Assembly (NCBI GenBank): GCA_002633085.1
Contig: NSIV01000004.1
Span: 1 to 64,000 of the forward strand
Length of the DNA stretch: 64,000 bases
Direction: 5' to 3'
Origin: Curvibacter sp. PD_MW3
GTDB taxonomy: Bacteria > Pseudomonadota > Gammaproteobacteria > Burkholderiales > Burkholderiaceae_C
Part shown: positions 44,747 to 54,155 of the stretch, piece after piece
Numbering within the stretch: the first letter of the stretch is position 1
Layout of the letters: each line of letters opens with the position of its first letter
The notes under the pieces: generated by a model
Told to the model about the DNA's origin: nothing
Databases searched by the model: none
What the model saw: only the letters and a program-made list of their open reading frames with translations
Translations under genes and position numbers: made by a program

Positions 44747-45430
44747 ATGACGTTCCACTCGACCAGCGCGCCCTCCAACCCGCTTTTTCTGCTGCTGATC
44801 GTGCTCGCCGCCGTGTCCACCGGCACGGCAAGCGCCGGGCTGATCGAGCTGCACCGCATCACCAAGCCGCTGGCCATGCTGATTGCTATTATTTTTATAG
44901 CTATTCGCGCATACCAATCAAGACCCAGAGGCCGATTTGAATCACGATTCAAAGCATGGCTGCTGATCGCCCTCGCCTGCTCGCTGGCAGGCGACGTGGC
45001 CCTGATGGTCCCGGGCTACTTCATCCCCGGCCTGGTGGCTTTCCTGCTGGCCCACCTGAGTTACATCGCCCTGCTGAAGCAGGGCCAGGTCTGGTTTGCG
45101 AGCCGGCGCGCGCTCATGGCCACGCTGGGCTTTGGCGCCGCCATGTATGCCGTGCTCTGGATTGGTGGCTTGCCGCCCGCCCTGCGCGCACCGGTGGCCG
45201 CCTATGTGGTGGTGATCGCGCTGATGGCGGCACAGGCCATCGGCCGTGCCACGGTGCTGCGCGACCAGGCGGCCTGGGGTGTGGCCATCGGTGCCGGCTT
45301 CTTCATGCTCAGCGACACGCTGCTGGCACTCAACAGGTTCGTCGTCCCGCTGCCGCTGGCACCGCTGTGGGTGCTCAGTACCTATTACGCGGCACAGATC
45401 CTGATCGTGCGCCACGCACGACCAAGCTGA
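44747..45430 (+). CDS. Lysoplasmalogenase / YhhN-type membrane protein
   Basis: 227 residues with about seven or eight membrane helices, for example NPLFLLLIVLAAVSTGTASA, HRITKPLAMLIAI, WLLIALACSLAGDVALMVPG and LPLAPLWVLSTYYAAQILIV. The YhhN/TMEM86 signature KPLAM...SLAGD is visible. Animal members cleave the vinyl ether bond of lysoplasmalogens; the bacterial role is unclear. Residues ~47-66, between the first two helices, are encoded by repeat copy C, giving a basic stretch IRAYQSRPRGRF unlike its neighbours. Confidence 0.84.
   Translation: MTFHSTSAPSNPLFLLLIVLAAVSTGTASAGLIELHRITKPLAMLIAIIFIAIRAYQSRPRGRFESRFKAWLLIALACSLAGDVALMVPGYFIPGLVAFLLAHLSYIALLKQGQVWFASRRALMATLGFGAAMYAVLWIGGLPPALRAPVAAYVVVIALMAAQAIGRATVLRDQAAWGVAIGAGFFMLSDTLLALNRFVVPLPLAPLWVLSTYYAAQILIVRHARPS
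44885..44943 (+). repeat. Dispersed ~58-bp repeat, copy C (inside the YhhN-like gene)
   Basis: GCTATTATTTTTATAGCTA, then CGCGCATA, AAGACCCAGAGGCC and ATTTGAATC. Markedly A/T-rich against the surrounding gene, so it stands out by eye. It begins at codon 47 in phase GCT ATT, the same phase as copies A and B. A near-perfect internal inverted repeat AGCTAT/ATAGCT-like lies at its left end. Confidence 0.8.
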
Positions 45431-45437
45431 CGACAGG

Positions 45438-46153
<716 letters not shown>

Positions 46154-46157
<4 letters not shown>

Positions 46158-47389
46158 ATCCGTATTGCCTGGGCTGGGTCCATGGCGGCGGCGCGGCGCG
46201 CTGGGGTAATCGCCGCCAGCACGCCACAGACGGTGGCGATGCCGGCCACCTGCAAGGCGGTTGCCAGCGGCAGCGTGATGGCGAACAAGGGCAAGCCGTC
46301 CGAGCCGCGCACGAAATGGGTGAAAGCCCAGATCAGCAGCACCGCCAGCACGATGCCGAGTGCCGACCCCAGCGCGCCCACCACCGCACCTTGCAGCAGG
46401 AACACGCGCAGCACCTGGCCGCGCGTGGTTCCCATGGCGCGCAGGATGCCGATCTCGCGGCGCTTTTGCACCACCGACACCACCAGCACACTGGCAATGC
46501 CCAGCACCACCACGATCATCACCACGCCGCGGATCAGCGCCGTGCTAACCGACTGGGCATTGAGGGCCGAGACCAGTTGCGCGTTGTTCTCCTGCCAGCT
46601 CTCCACCTTGTAGGGGTAGCGCTGCCGTAGCTCTTGCGCCAGTTCGTTGGCGGTCCACACATCCTTGAGCGTCATGTCCAGCACGGTGGCGCCGCCGGGC
46701 AGGCCAAGCAGGCTTTGCGCGGCACGCAGCGGCACGATGACGGTGCGGCGGTTCAGGTCGCGCACGCCCAGGTCCACCAGCGCGGTCACGCGCACGGCAT
46801 CGCTCACGCTGCGGCTGCCCACCGTGGTCTGTAGCGTCACGCGGTCGCCCACGCGCACCCCCAGATCGGCTGCCAGGTCGCGGCCCAGGATGGCCTCGCC
46901 CGGGTCCAGCCGCGCCACGCCACTCACCACCTTGCTGCGCAGGCCAACGATGCGGTCGTAGCGGTCCAGCTCCACGCCCATGAGTGCAATGGCCTGCGTG
47001 GCCTCGCCGCGCAGCGCCAGGCCCGAGCCCGAGACCATGGGCGACACGGCCGCAATCGGCCCCATCTGTTCCAGCAGCGGCAGCAAGGCCTGCCAGTTGG
47101 CAACCGAGCGCAGGCGCTGCACGCGTGGCTGGGTTTCGGTCAGGGTCAGCACGTCGTCGGCGGCGCGCGCCGGGGTCACCGCGTCGTCCAGTGCGCGCAG
47201 CGTGATGTGGGCCTGGGCGCCCAGGGTCTTGGTCAGGGTGCTGCCCTGCAGGCCGGAGATGAGTGCGGAGATATAGGCCACCACCGCCACGCCGGCTGCC
47301 ACGCCCACGATGATGAGCAGGGTCTGCATGCGGCCTTCACGCAGGAAGCGCAGCGCCACACGGAGTTCGAAACCGAGCCAGCCGCGCAT
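46154..47389 (-). CDS. ABC transporter permease, FtsX/MacB-like (DevC type)
   Basis: 411 residues. N-terminal helix TLLIIVGVAAGVAVVAYISA, a periplasmic MacB-PCD-like domain (VSPMVSGSGLALRGEATQAI; RDLAADLGVRVGDRVTLQT), then three helices of the FtsX domain (GVVMIVVVLGIASVLVVSVV; RREIGILRAMGTTRGQVLRV; ending ALQVAGIATVCGVLAAITPARRAA). Works with the ATPase that follows and the adaptor that precedes. Such systems act as mechanotransmitters exporting periplasmic substrates, lipids or peptides. Confidence 0.88.
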
Positions 47390-47400
47390 GGCGATTCCGC

Positions 47401-48564
47401 TCAGCGCCCCATGGCGTTGCTCAGCGCCGAGCCGGCACTGCCAGCGCCATCGGCGCGCTGCGCAGACGGCGACGCCGCAGCGGGCTGCCAGGCCACGGGA
47501 CTGACGCTGACGCGCTGGCCGGCCTTCAGCGCCGTGCTGGTCAGCACGGCGTCGCCAGCGCGCAGACCGTCGAGCACCTCTACGGCCGCCAAGGTGCGCA
47601 AGCCCAGTCGCAGCCGGCGCTCCTGCGCAACGCCGTCAACGGCAACCAATACGCTGGCCGTGTCACCCTGGGCCTGCCGCAGCGCGGCCAAGGGCAGGGC
47701 CAAGGCCTGCTCACGGCGGCCGGTTTCAACCTCGACCGACAGCGTCATGTCTTCACGCAGAAAAGCGGGCGGCTCCTGCAGCAGGGTGAACTTGACCTCG
47801 ATGGCGCCACGCTGCGCGTCCACCACCGGCGCGATGGACAGGATCTTCGCCGCGAAGCGCTGGCCGGCAAAGGCATCGGCCACCACCGCCGCCTGCTGGC
47901 CCGTCTGCAACTGGTCCAGGAAGCGCTCGTCCACCTGTGCCACCAACTGTGTCGGGCCGGTCAGTGCCAGGCTCAAGAGGGCCTTGCCCGGCTGCACGAT
48001 CTGGCCGGGTTCGACCTGGCGCGACAGCACGCGGGCATCGGCCGGCGCCACCAGCACCGCCTGCGTCAGGCGTGCGCGTGATGCGGCCACGGCGGCACGG
48101 GCCGAGCCGCGCTGCGCCACGGCGACATCAACCGCACGTTGGGCCTCGTCAAGTTGCGCCGCACTGTAAAAACCCTGCGCCACCAGTTGCTGGCCGCGCT
48201 TCAGCGTGGCTTGCGCTGCCTGCAACGTGGCGTCGGCCTGGCGCTCAGCGGCCACGGCCTGCGACAGCGCGGCATTCAATTCATCGGTTTCGAGCCGGAT
48301 CAGCACCTCGTCGGCCCGCACCTGCGCCCCTTCACGCACCAGCACCTGCGCCACCCGGCCGGTCAGGGTGCTGCCGACATCGACGCGCGACAGCGTGGCC
48401 ACGCGAGCGGAAAACTGCAGGGTGCGCACCAAGGGGCCGGGCTGCATCAGCAGTGCCTCAGCACGCGGTGCACGCAAGGTGAAGGCCGCCAGCGCGGCGA
48501 GTGCCAGCGTGAGCAACACGGCGATAACGATCCAACGGGTCTTGCCGGCAGGAAGTTTGATCAT
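47401..48564 (-). CDS. Periplasmic adaptor (membrane-fusion protein) of the MacB/DevC-like exporter
   Basis: 387 residues from ATG 48562-48564. Membrane anchor WIVIAVLLTLALAALAAFTL, then the RND/HlyD plan: VDVGSTLTGRVAQVLVREGA, a helical hairpin rich in Gln/Ala (QADATLQAAQATLKRGQQLV), VLVAPADARVLSRQVEPGQI, a beta-barrel, and a C-terminal membrane-proximal domain. It starts the three-gene operon. The 200 bp upstream hold a hairpin-rich repeat element instead of an obvious promoter. Confidence 0.87.
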   Translation of the reverse strand: MIKLPAGKTRWIVIAVLLTLALAALAAFTLRAPRAEALLMQPGPLVRTLQFSARVATLSRVDVGSTLTGRVAQVLVREGAQVRADEVLIRLETDELNAALSQAVAAERQADATLQAAQATLKRGQQLVAQGFYSAAQLDEAQRAVDVAVAQRGSARAAVAASRARLTQAVLVAPADARVLSRQVEPGQIVQPGKALLSLALTGPTQLVAQVDERFLDQLQTGQQAAVVADAFAGQRFAAKILSIAPVVDAQRGAIEVKFTLLQEPPAFLREDMTLSVEVETGRREQALALPLAALRQAQGDTASVLVAVDGVAQERRLRLGLRTLAAVEVLDGLRAGDAVLTSTALKAGQRVSVSPVAWQPAAASPSAQRADGAGSAGSALSNAMGR

Positions 48565-48601
48565 CTCGGTTGCTCCAACATGCCCCCAGCGATCCAAAGC
48601 G

Positions 48602-48798
48602 AATGAAACGAGCTAACCGGGAAACGCCGTGGAACCGGCTTCGCCGGTCCACTGGCGTTGCCCCCTGCAAGGGGGGCTGAGGCCTGCGGCTCCAAGCCTG
48701 CCTGCGCAGGCTTGGACAGGCCGAAGAGCCTTGGCCTCTGGCCGAGGCCCCACGGCGGTAAGCGACACGAAGTGCGCGAAGCCTGGGGGTGTTTCATT
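48602..48798. repeat. 197-bp hairpin-rich element with terminal inverted repeats
   Basis: Ends are AATGAAAC (48602-48609) and GTTTCATT (48791-48798), perfect inverted copies. Inside are four stems. AACGCCGTGG/CCAC-T-GGCGTT encloses ACCGGC/GCCGGT (48623-48659). The others are CCCCCT/AGGGGG (48661-48675), CCAAGCCTG/CAGGCTTGG (48692-48715) and GGCCTC/GAGGCC (48733-48749). It fills the whole space between ruvB and the adaptor gene and ends at the ruvB stop. It looks like a REP/MITE-type element; both flanking genes are on the same strand. Confidence 0.7.
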
Positions 48799-49881
48799 TC
48801 ATGCCTCGAACAGGCCGCCCTCGGTCTTGGGCGGCGTCACGCCCAGGTGGCGGTAGGCCGCCAGCGTGGCAATGCGCCCGCGCGGCGTGCGCTGCAGGAA
48901 GCCTTGCTGGATCAGGTAGGGCTCGATCACGTCCTCGATGGTGTCGCGCTCTTCGCCAATGCTGGCGGCGATGTTGTCCAGGCCCACGGGGCCGCCGTCG
49001 AAGCGATGAATCACGGCTTCCAGCAGCTTGCGGTCCATCAGGTCGAAGCCCTGTGGGTCGACGTCGAGCATGGCCAGCGCCTTGTGCGCAATGTCCTGCG
49101 TGATGCGGCCAGTGCCCTTGACCTCGGCGTAGTCGCGCACGCGGCGCAGCAGGCGGTTGGCAATGCGCGGCGTGCCGCGCGAGCGGCGCGCGATCTCGAA
49201 ACCGCCTTCGGCGTCCATCGGCGCATTGAGCAGACCGGCGCTGCGCGTGACGATGCGGCCCAGCTCTTCGGCCGAATAAAACTCCAGCCGCGCGACGATG
49301 CCGAAACGGTCGCGCAACGGGTTGGTCAGCATGCCAGCGCGCGTGGTGGCCCCCACCAGCGTGAAGGGCTGCAGGTCGAGCTTGATGGAACGCGCCGCCG
49401 GCCCTTCGCCGATCATGATGTCGATCTGGTAGTCCTCCAGCGCGGGGTAGAGGATTTCCTCCACCACCGGTGACAGGCGGTGGATCTCGTCGATGAAGAG
49501 CACGTCGTTCTTCTCGAGGTTGGTCAAGAGCGCCGCCAGGTCCTTGGGCTTTTCCAGCACCGGGCCGCTGGTCTGGCGCAGGTTCACGCCCAGCTCGTGC
49601 GCAATGATGTGGGAGAGCGTGGTCTTGCCCAGGCCGGGTGGGCCGAACAGCAGCACGTGGTCCAGCGCTTCCTCGCGCTTTCTGGCCGCGCCGATGAAGA
49701 TCTCCAGCTGCTCGCGCACCTTGGCCTGGCCCACGTACTCGTCCAGCAGCTTGGGCCGTAGCGCGCGCTCGATCGCCTCCTCGCCGGGCGAAGTCGGCGC
49801 GGCCGAGACCACGCGGTTGGCGGAAGAGGGGGCAAAGTCGTCGGTCTGGATGCTCACGGCAGAATCAGGGGGAGATGTCAC
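48799..49881 (-). CDS. ruvB: Holliday junction ATP-dependent DNA helicase RuvB
   Basis: 360 residues. Walker [21 protein letters not shown], Walker [11 protein letters not shown], sensor 1 [20 protein letters not shown], arginine finger and sensor 2 [18 protein letters not shown], and a winged-helix C-terminus ending [16 protein letters not shown]. RuvB hexamers drive branch migration with RuvA. In many bacteria ruvA and ruvB are adjacent; here they are 1.7 kb apart with a carbonic anhydrase gene on the other strand and a YkvA gene between. Confidence 0.97.
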   Translation of the reverse strand: MTSPPDSAVSIQTDDFAPSSANRVVSAAPTSPGEEAIERALRPKLLDEYVGQAKVREQLEIFIGAARKREEALDHVLLFGPPGLGKTTLSHIIAHELGVNLRQTSGPVLEKPKDLAALLTNLEKNDVLFIDEIHRLSPVVEEILYPALEDYQIDIMIGEGPAARSIKLDLQPFTLVGATTRAGMLTNPLRDRFGIVARLEFYSAEELGRIVTRSAGLLNAPMDAEGGFEIARRSRGTPRIANRLLRRVRDYAEVKGTGRITQDIAHKALAMLDVDPQGFDLMDRKLLEAVIHRFDGGPVGLDNIAASIGEERDTIEDVIEPYLIQQGFLQRTPRGRIATLAAYRHLGVTPPKTEGGLFEA

Positions 49882-50001
49882 ACAAAACGCTGGCGTTTTA
49901 CGCCATGATGCACGACTATACCCCCTGGACCTTGTTGCCTGACCGGCCTCTTTTTATATCTTCTCAAGCCGGGCGCCGCCCGTGCCGATACCCTAGAAAC
50001 C

Positions 50002-51150
50002 ATGTCTGATCGTCTGCTGCCCACCCCCTGGATGTTCCGCTCACGCTATGTCGCCATGACGGGACTTGGCCTGGCCTGCCTGCTGGCACTGCCGCCCTTG
50101 CGCGCGGCCGAGCCCAACGCCAAGCCAACACCTGGCACCGCCGTCGGCCAGGACATTGCCGAGCAGCTGCGCGAGGCGGCCAAAGGCAACCTGTCGCAGA
50201 AACAGCTCACCGTGATCGTCAACGGCTCGGAAGCCAAGAGCACCGGCATCACGGCCATCCCCAAACCGGCCAAACCGGTGGCCCCGACCAAACCGGCCGG
50301 GGCAAGCGCCAAGGCCGCGGAGCCTGAACCATCCGAGCCGCCCGCACCGGCGGTGCAAGGCCACAAGCCGGCGCCCGTCTCGTCGCAATACCAGCGCGCC
50401 CGTACCGCTGCCCTGGTCGGCCACGCAGCACCGACCGCATCACCCAAGAAAGAGAGCCACGGCCACGACGTGCACTGGGCTTATGAAGGCGAAGGCGGCC
50501 CCGATGCCTGGGGCCAGCTGAAATCGGAATTCAAGACCTGTGCCATCGGCAAACGCCAGTCGCCCATCCACATCCAGGAATCGAACACGCTGCAAGGCCC
50601 GGCCGAGGCCATCCAGTTCAGCTACCAACCCAGCCAGGGCACGGTGGTGAACAACGGCCACACGATTCAGGTGGATGTGATTGGCAACAACAGCATCACG
50701 GTGCGCGGCTCCAACTACAGGCTGCTGCAGTTCCACTTCCACCACCCGTCGGAAGAGCGCATCAACCACAAGGTGTATTCCATGGTGGCGCACCTGGTGC
50801 ACCGCAATGCCGAGGGCCAGTTGGCCGTGGTGGCCGTGCTGCTCGACCCGGGTGCGGCCAACGGCCTGATCAACAAGGTCTGGACCTACATGCCGCTCGA
50901 CAATGGTGACGCCGTGCGCATGCCCGACGGTCTGCTGGACCTGAACGAGCTACTGCCGAAAGACCAGCGTTATTACCAGTTCCTCGGCTCGCTCACCACA
51001 CCGCCCTGCACCGAAGGCGTGTTGTGGCTGGTGCTGAAGCAGCCCACCACCGTCAGCGCGGAGCAGCTCAAGCTGTTCAGCCAGCTCTACCCGCACAACG
51101 CGCGCCCGGTGCAGCCGATCAACGACCGCCCGATCCGCGACGCGCAGTAA
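50002..51150 (+). CDS. Secreted alpha-carbonic anhydrase with long N-terminal linker
   Basis: 382 residues. Signal peptide around YVAMTGLGLACLLALPPLRA. About 110 residues rich in Ala, Pro, Lys and Thr follow (KPAKPVAPTKPAGASAKAAE), then an alpha-CA domain from HWAYEG. Zinc ligands: two His in LLQFHFHHPSEE and one in MVAHLVHRN. Also seen: QSPIHIQ, TTPPCTEGVLWLV, and the Cys pair CAIGKRQSPI/PPCTEG for a disulfide. It hydrates CO2 in the periplasm. The linker may span peptidoglycan. A start at ATG 50032 is also possible. Confidence 0.9.
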   Translation: MSDRLLPTPWMFRSRYVAMTGLGLACLLALPPLRAAEPNAKPTPGTAVGQDIAEQLREAAKGNLSQKQLTVIVNGSEAKSTGITAIPKPAKPVAPTKPAGASAKAAEPEPSEPPAPAVQGHKPAPVSSQYQRARTAALVGHAAPTASPKKESHGHDVHWAYEGEGGPDAWGQLKSEFKTCAIGKRQSPIHIQESNTLQGPAEAIQFSYQPSQGTVVNNGHTIQVDVIGNNSITVRGSNYRLLQFHFHHPSEERINHKVYSMVAHLVHRNAEGQLAVVAVLLDPGAANGLINKVWTYMPLDNGDAVRMPDGLLDLNELLPKDQRYYQFLGSLTTPPCTEGVLWLVLKQPTTVSAEQLKLFSQLYPHNARPVQPINDRPIRDAQ

Positions 51151-51166
51151 ACCGAAGGGCGCCGGT

Positions 51167-51559
51167 CTAGCCGGCGAAGACCCGCCAGCCCCAGGCCACG
51201 CCTAAAGCGGCAATCCCCAGCCAGATCAGCACGATGACGACCGCCGCCACGCGGCTGGTCGGCTTGCCCGCTTGCCTGGCGGCTTGCACCTTGGCGTGGC
51301 ACTCATCCAGCACCGCCTGCGGCACCAGCTTGATGGCCAGCGCGATACCCAGCGGAATCAGCACCAAGTCGTCCAGATAACCCAGCACCGGCACGAAGTC
51401 CGGAATCAGGTCGATCGGGCTGAAGGCATAGGCCACGATGACGGCCACCAGCAGCTTGGCGTACCAAGGCGTGGCCGGATGGCGCGCCGCCAGGTACAGC
51501 ACATAGGTCTCGCCCTTGAGCGCCTTGGCACGCCGCTTGAGCCGAGCCAGCCAGGCCAT
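51167..51559 (-). CDS. YkvA-family (DUF1232) membrane protein
   Basis: 130 residues. The family core YAFSPIDLIPDFVPVLGYLD followed by DLVLIPLGIALAIKLVP is unmistakable; a C-terminal helix VAAVVIVLIWLGIAALGVAW anchors it. Function unknown. It lies 11 bp after the ruvA stop on the same strand and converges on the carbonic anhydrase gene. Confidence 0.88.
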   Translation of the reverse strand: MAWLARLKRRAKALKGETYVLYLAARHPATPWYAKLLVAVIVAYAFSPIDLIPDFVPVLGYLDDLVLIPLGIALAIKLVPQAVLDECHAKVQAARQAGKPTSRVAAVVIVLIWLGIAALGVAWGWRVFAG

Positions 51560-51570
51560 AGGGCCCGCCT

Positions 51571-52143
51571 TTACCTGGCCAGTGCCTTGAGCGCGAGCTT
51601 GATGCCCTCGCTCACGCCCACGTCACCCGGCAAGGCCTTGAGCGCGGCGGCGGCTTCCTTGTCGCTGTAGCCCAGGGCCAGCAACGCCTGCAGGATGTCG
51701 GCCTGCGCATCGTCCACCGGGCCACCCACGGCGCCGATGTCGGCCCCCAGCTTGCCCTTGAGTTCCAGCAGCAGGCGCTCGGCCGTCTTCTTGCCGATGC
51801 CCGGCACCTTGACCAGGCGGCCGGCTTCCTGCAAGCTCACCGCCTGCGCCAGTTCGGCCACGCTCATGCCCGAGAGCACGGCCAGCGCGGTGCGCGGGCC
51901 GACGCCGCTGATCTTGATCAATTGGCGGAACGCTTCACGTTCAGTGGGTGTGCCGAAGCCATAGAGCAGCTGGGCATCCTCGCGCACGATGAAATGCGTC
52001 AGCAGGCTGACCTTCTCGCCCAGGTTGGGCAGGTTATAGAAGGTGCTCATGGAGACCTGGACTTCGTAGCCCACGCCATGGCAGTCCACCAGCACCTCGG
52101 GTGGATTTTTTTCGAGAAGAATGCCTGTGAGCCGGCCGATCAT
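51571..52143 (-). CDS. ruvA: Holliday junction branch migration complex subunit RuvA
   Basis: 190 residues. OB-fold start [20 protein letters not shown], helix-hairpin-helix motifs [19 protein letters not shown] and [20 protein letters not shown], and the mobile C-terminal domain [19 protein letters not shown] that contacts RuvB. RuvA tetramers clamp Holliday junctions. Divergent from phoH; the downstream YkvA gene is on the same strand. Confidence 0.97.
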   Translation of the reverse strand: MIGRLTGILLEKNPPEVLVDCHGVGYEVQVSMSTFYNLPNLGEKVSLLTHFIVREDAQLLYGFGTPTEREAFRQLIKISGVGPRTALAVLSGMSVAELAQAVSLQEAGRLVKVPGIGKKTAERLLLELKGKLGADIGAVGGPVDDAQADILQALLALGYSDKEAAAALKALPGDVGVSEGIKLALKALAR

Positions 52144-52224
52144 GGGGTGTCCGTTTTGTTGTCAGTGACTATGATTGCAGTTTGGGCCCGTTGTCATGCC
52201 GGCCCGCTTACAGGAATTATCAGC

Positions 52225-53169
52225 TTGATTCTCCGCCACCTCTTCTCTCCGCCGAATAACGCCCGTCTGGCCCACCTGTGCGGCCCCATGGACGAGCACC
52301 TGCGCACCATCGAGACCGCGCTGCAGGTGAAGATCGCCCACCGCCATGAGCAGTTCAAGGTCGACGGCCCCAAGGTCAAGGCCAAACGCGGCATGGAAGT
52401 GCTGCAGGCGCTGTATGAAATGGCGGCGCGCCCGATTGACACCGCCACCGTGCAACTGATGCTGGCCGGCGACGCCGCCATGGCCACGGAAGAAGGCGAA
52501 ACCCTGCAAACCCGGCGCAGCAACCTGCGCGCCCGCACCCCCAACCAGGCGCACTACCTGGACAGCATCGCCAACCAGGACATCACCTTCGGCATCGGCC
52601 CGGCCGGCACCGGCAAGACCTACCTGGCGGTGGCCTGCGCAGTGGACGCGCTGGAGCGCAGCGTGGTGCAGCGCATCGTGCTCACACGCCCGGCGGTGGA
52701 AGCCGGCGAGCGCCTGGGCTTTCTGCCCGGCGACCTGACACAGAAGATCGACCCCTACCTGCGCCCGCTGTACGACGCGCTGTACGACCTGATGGGTTTC
52801 GAGAAGGTGCAGAAGGCCTTCGAGCGCAACGCGCTGGAGATCGCGCCGCTGGCCTTCATGCGCGGGCGCACGCTCAACAACGCCTTCGTCATCCTGGACG
52901 AAGCGCAGAACACCACGCCCGAGCAGATGAAGATGTTCCTCACCCGCATCGGCTTCGGTTCGCGCGCCGTGGTCACCGGCGACGTCAGCCAGATCGACCT
53001 GCCCAAGACGCAGCTCAGCGGTCTGATCGACGCCGAGCGCGTGCTCAAGCGCGTCAACGGTATCGCCATCTGCCGCTTCACCAGCGCCGACGTGGTGCGC
53101 CACCCGCTGGTGGCCCGCATCGTCGACGCCTATGACAAGCCCCGCGCCAGAACGCTATCAAAAGAATAG
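52225..53169 (+). CDS. PhoH-family ATPase
   Basis: 314 residues from a TTG at 52225 with AGGA nine bases upstream; this gives MILRHLFSPPNNARLAHLCG, as I remember for related PhoH proteins. Longer in-frame extensions run antisense into ruvA. Walker A FGIGPAGTGKTYLAVACAV, Walker B FVILDEAQNTTPEQMKMFLT, and GFGSRAVVTGDVSQIDLP. PhoH is a nucleotide-binding protein next to ybeY in many genomes and linked with RNA metabolism. Its last four codons and stop lie inside repeat copy D. Confidence 0.92.
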   Translation: MILRHLFSPPNNARLAHLCGPMDEHLRTIETALQVKIAHRHEQFKVDGPKVKAKRGMEVLQALYEMAARPIDTATVQLMLAGDAAMATEEGETLQTRRSNLRARTPNQAHYLDSIANQDITFGIGPAGTGKTYLAVACAVDALERSVVQRIVLTRPAVEAGERLGFLPGDLTQKIDPYLRPLYDALYDLMGFEKVQKAFERNALEIAPLAFMRGRTLNNAFVILDEAQNTTPEQMKMFLTRIGFGSRAVVTGDVSQIDLPKTQLSGLIDAERVLKRVNGIAICRFTSADVVRHPLVARIVDAYDKPRARTLSKE

Positions 53170-53211
53170 CTGCTTGCGCATATTTGACAAGGGCCAGAGG
53201 CCAAAATGACC
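53154..53211 (+). repeat. Dispersed ~58-bp repeat, copy D (phoH/ybeY junction)
   Basis: GCTATCAAAAGAATAGCTGC, then TTGCGCATATTTGACAAGGG, CCAGAGGCC and AAAATGACC. Unlike copies A-C it lies in a different phase: AATAG supplies the phoH stop (53167-53169), AGAGG provides the ybeY ribosome-binding site, and AAATGAC the ybeY ATG (53206-53208). It therefore forms the entire junction of the two genes. Confidence 0.8.
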
Positions 53212-53661
53212 ATGAATTCACTCTCACTGTCGCTGCAATTCGGCAGCCCCTCCGGCATGGCGCGCCACCGCGCCGTGCTGACGCGCGCCAAGGTAGCGCG
53301 CTGGATCCGCCACGCCCTGCTGCGCGATGCCGAGCTCACCGTGCGCATCGTCGACGCCAAGGAAGGCCAGGCGCTCAACCGCAGCTACCGTCACAAGGAC
53401 TACGCCACCAATGTGCTGACTTTCGACTACGCGCAAAAGCCGGTGGTGCTGGCCGACCTGGTGCTGTGCGCCCCGGTGGTGGAACGCGAAGCGAAGGAAC
53501 AGGGCAAGACGTTGGAAGAACACTACGCCCACCTGCTGGTGCACGGCACCCTGCACGCGCAGGGCTACGAGCATGAGACCAATGAGAAGGACGCGTTGGA
53601 GATGGAAGCGCTGGAAGTCCTGCTGATGGAATCGCTGGGGTACGGGAATCCATATGAGTAG
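53206..53661 (+). CDS. ybeY: Endoribonuclease YbeY (rRNA maturation factor)
   Basis: 151 residues (149 if the second ATG at 53212 is used). The zinc motif [11 protein letters not shown] near residue 113 has all three histidines of the family H-x3-H-x5-H. Upstream are [20 protein letters not shown] and [12 protein letters not shown]. YbeY takes part in 16S rRNA 3'-end maturation and ribosome quality control. Its ribosome-binding site and start codon come from repeat copy D. Confidence 0.95.
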   Translation: MTMNSLSLSLQFGSPSGMARHRAVLTRAKVARWIRHALLRDAELTVRIVDAKEGQALNRSYRHKDYATNVLTFDYAQKPVVLADLVLCAPVVEREAKEQGKTLEEHYAHLLVHGTLHAQGYEHETNEKDALEMEALEVLLMESLGYGNPYE

Positions 53662-53690
53662 TCTGCGGCCTCTACGCTATCTCTGGCACA

Positions 53691-54071
53691 TCACCTGAAC
53701 GATGAAACTGCAAACCAAGCACCGCACGCGAACGCGCCGAGGCTAAGTGCCATAGCCACTATCGCAATAACCAAGCGCCAATCACGCTGGATTTGTTCGC
53801 CCCTTGCGACCAGATTGAGGCGATTCAGCTGGGTTATGTAGGCAAATAGCATTCCAACCCCACAGAAAACCAAACCAGCGAGAAATGCGGCCATTGCCCC
53901 TCGCATATCTGGCGTGTTCCCTGCCTTTCCAGCGATGTTTCCCAAGTAGGCAAGGATTGCAACCGCGGCACCGCCATTCGCGAGTGCACAGAATTTAAAC
54001 GCCTCCGTCGAGATAGTGATGAGCGATTTATAGGTCTCTACCCAGTCGCTAAACACGGGATCCGAACTCAT
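53691..54071 (-). CDS. Small three-helix membrane protein, unknown
   Basis: 126 residues from ATG 54069-54071 with GAGGGAGG six bases upstream, a strong ribosome-binding site. Three hydrophobic segments: FCALANGGAAVAILAYLGNI, MAAFLAGLVFCGVGMLFAYI and LVIAIVAMALSLGAFACGAW. No family recognised. Codon use is less GC-rich than the neighbours on both sides, which suggests recent arrival. It converges on ybeY and ends 30 bp from it. Confidence 0.7.
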   Translation of the reverse strand: MSSDPVFSDWVETYKSLITISTEAFKFCALANGGAAVAILAYLGNIAGKAGNTPDMRGAMAAFLAGLVFCGVGMLFAYITQLNRLNLVARGEQIQRDWRLVIAIVAMALSLGAFACGAWFAVSSFR

Positions 54072-54089
54072 GGCCAACCTCCCTCATCG

Positions 54090-54155
54090 TCAAACAATCC
54101 GCACCGGTATCGTCACTAGCCCATAGTTGACCAGATGCACCTGCATGTCAACGCA
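54090..54155 (-). pseudogene. Fragment of a dtd 3' end (last ~21 codons)
   Basis: Read on the minus strand this gives [20 protein letters not shown] then a stop. The true Dtd, 3.8 kb to the right, ends [20 protein letters not shown] and stop. At DNA level 54126-54154 matches 57961-57989 at about 26 of 29 positions. The catalytic GlyPro (NxGPVT) has become GlyLeu, and an in-frame stop precedes the fragment, so it is a dead copy of only the gene end. Confidence 0.75.
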
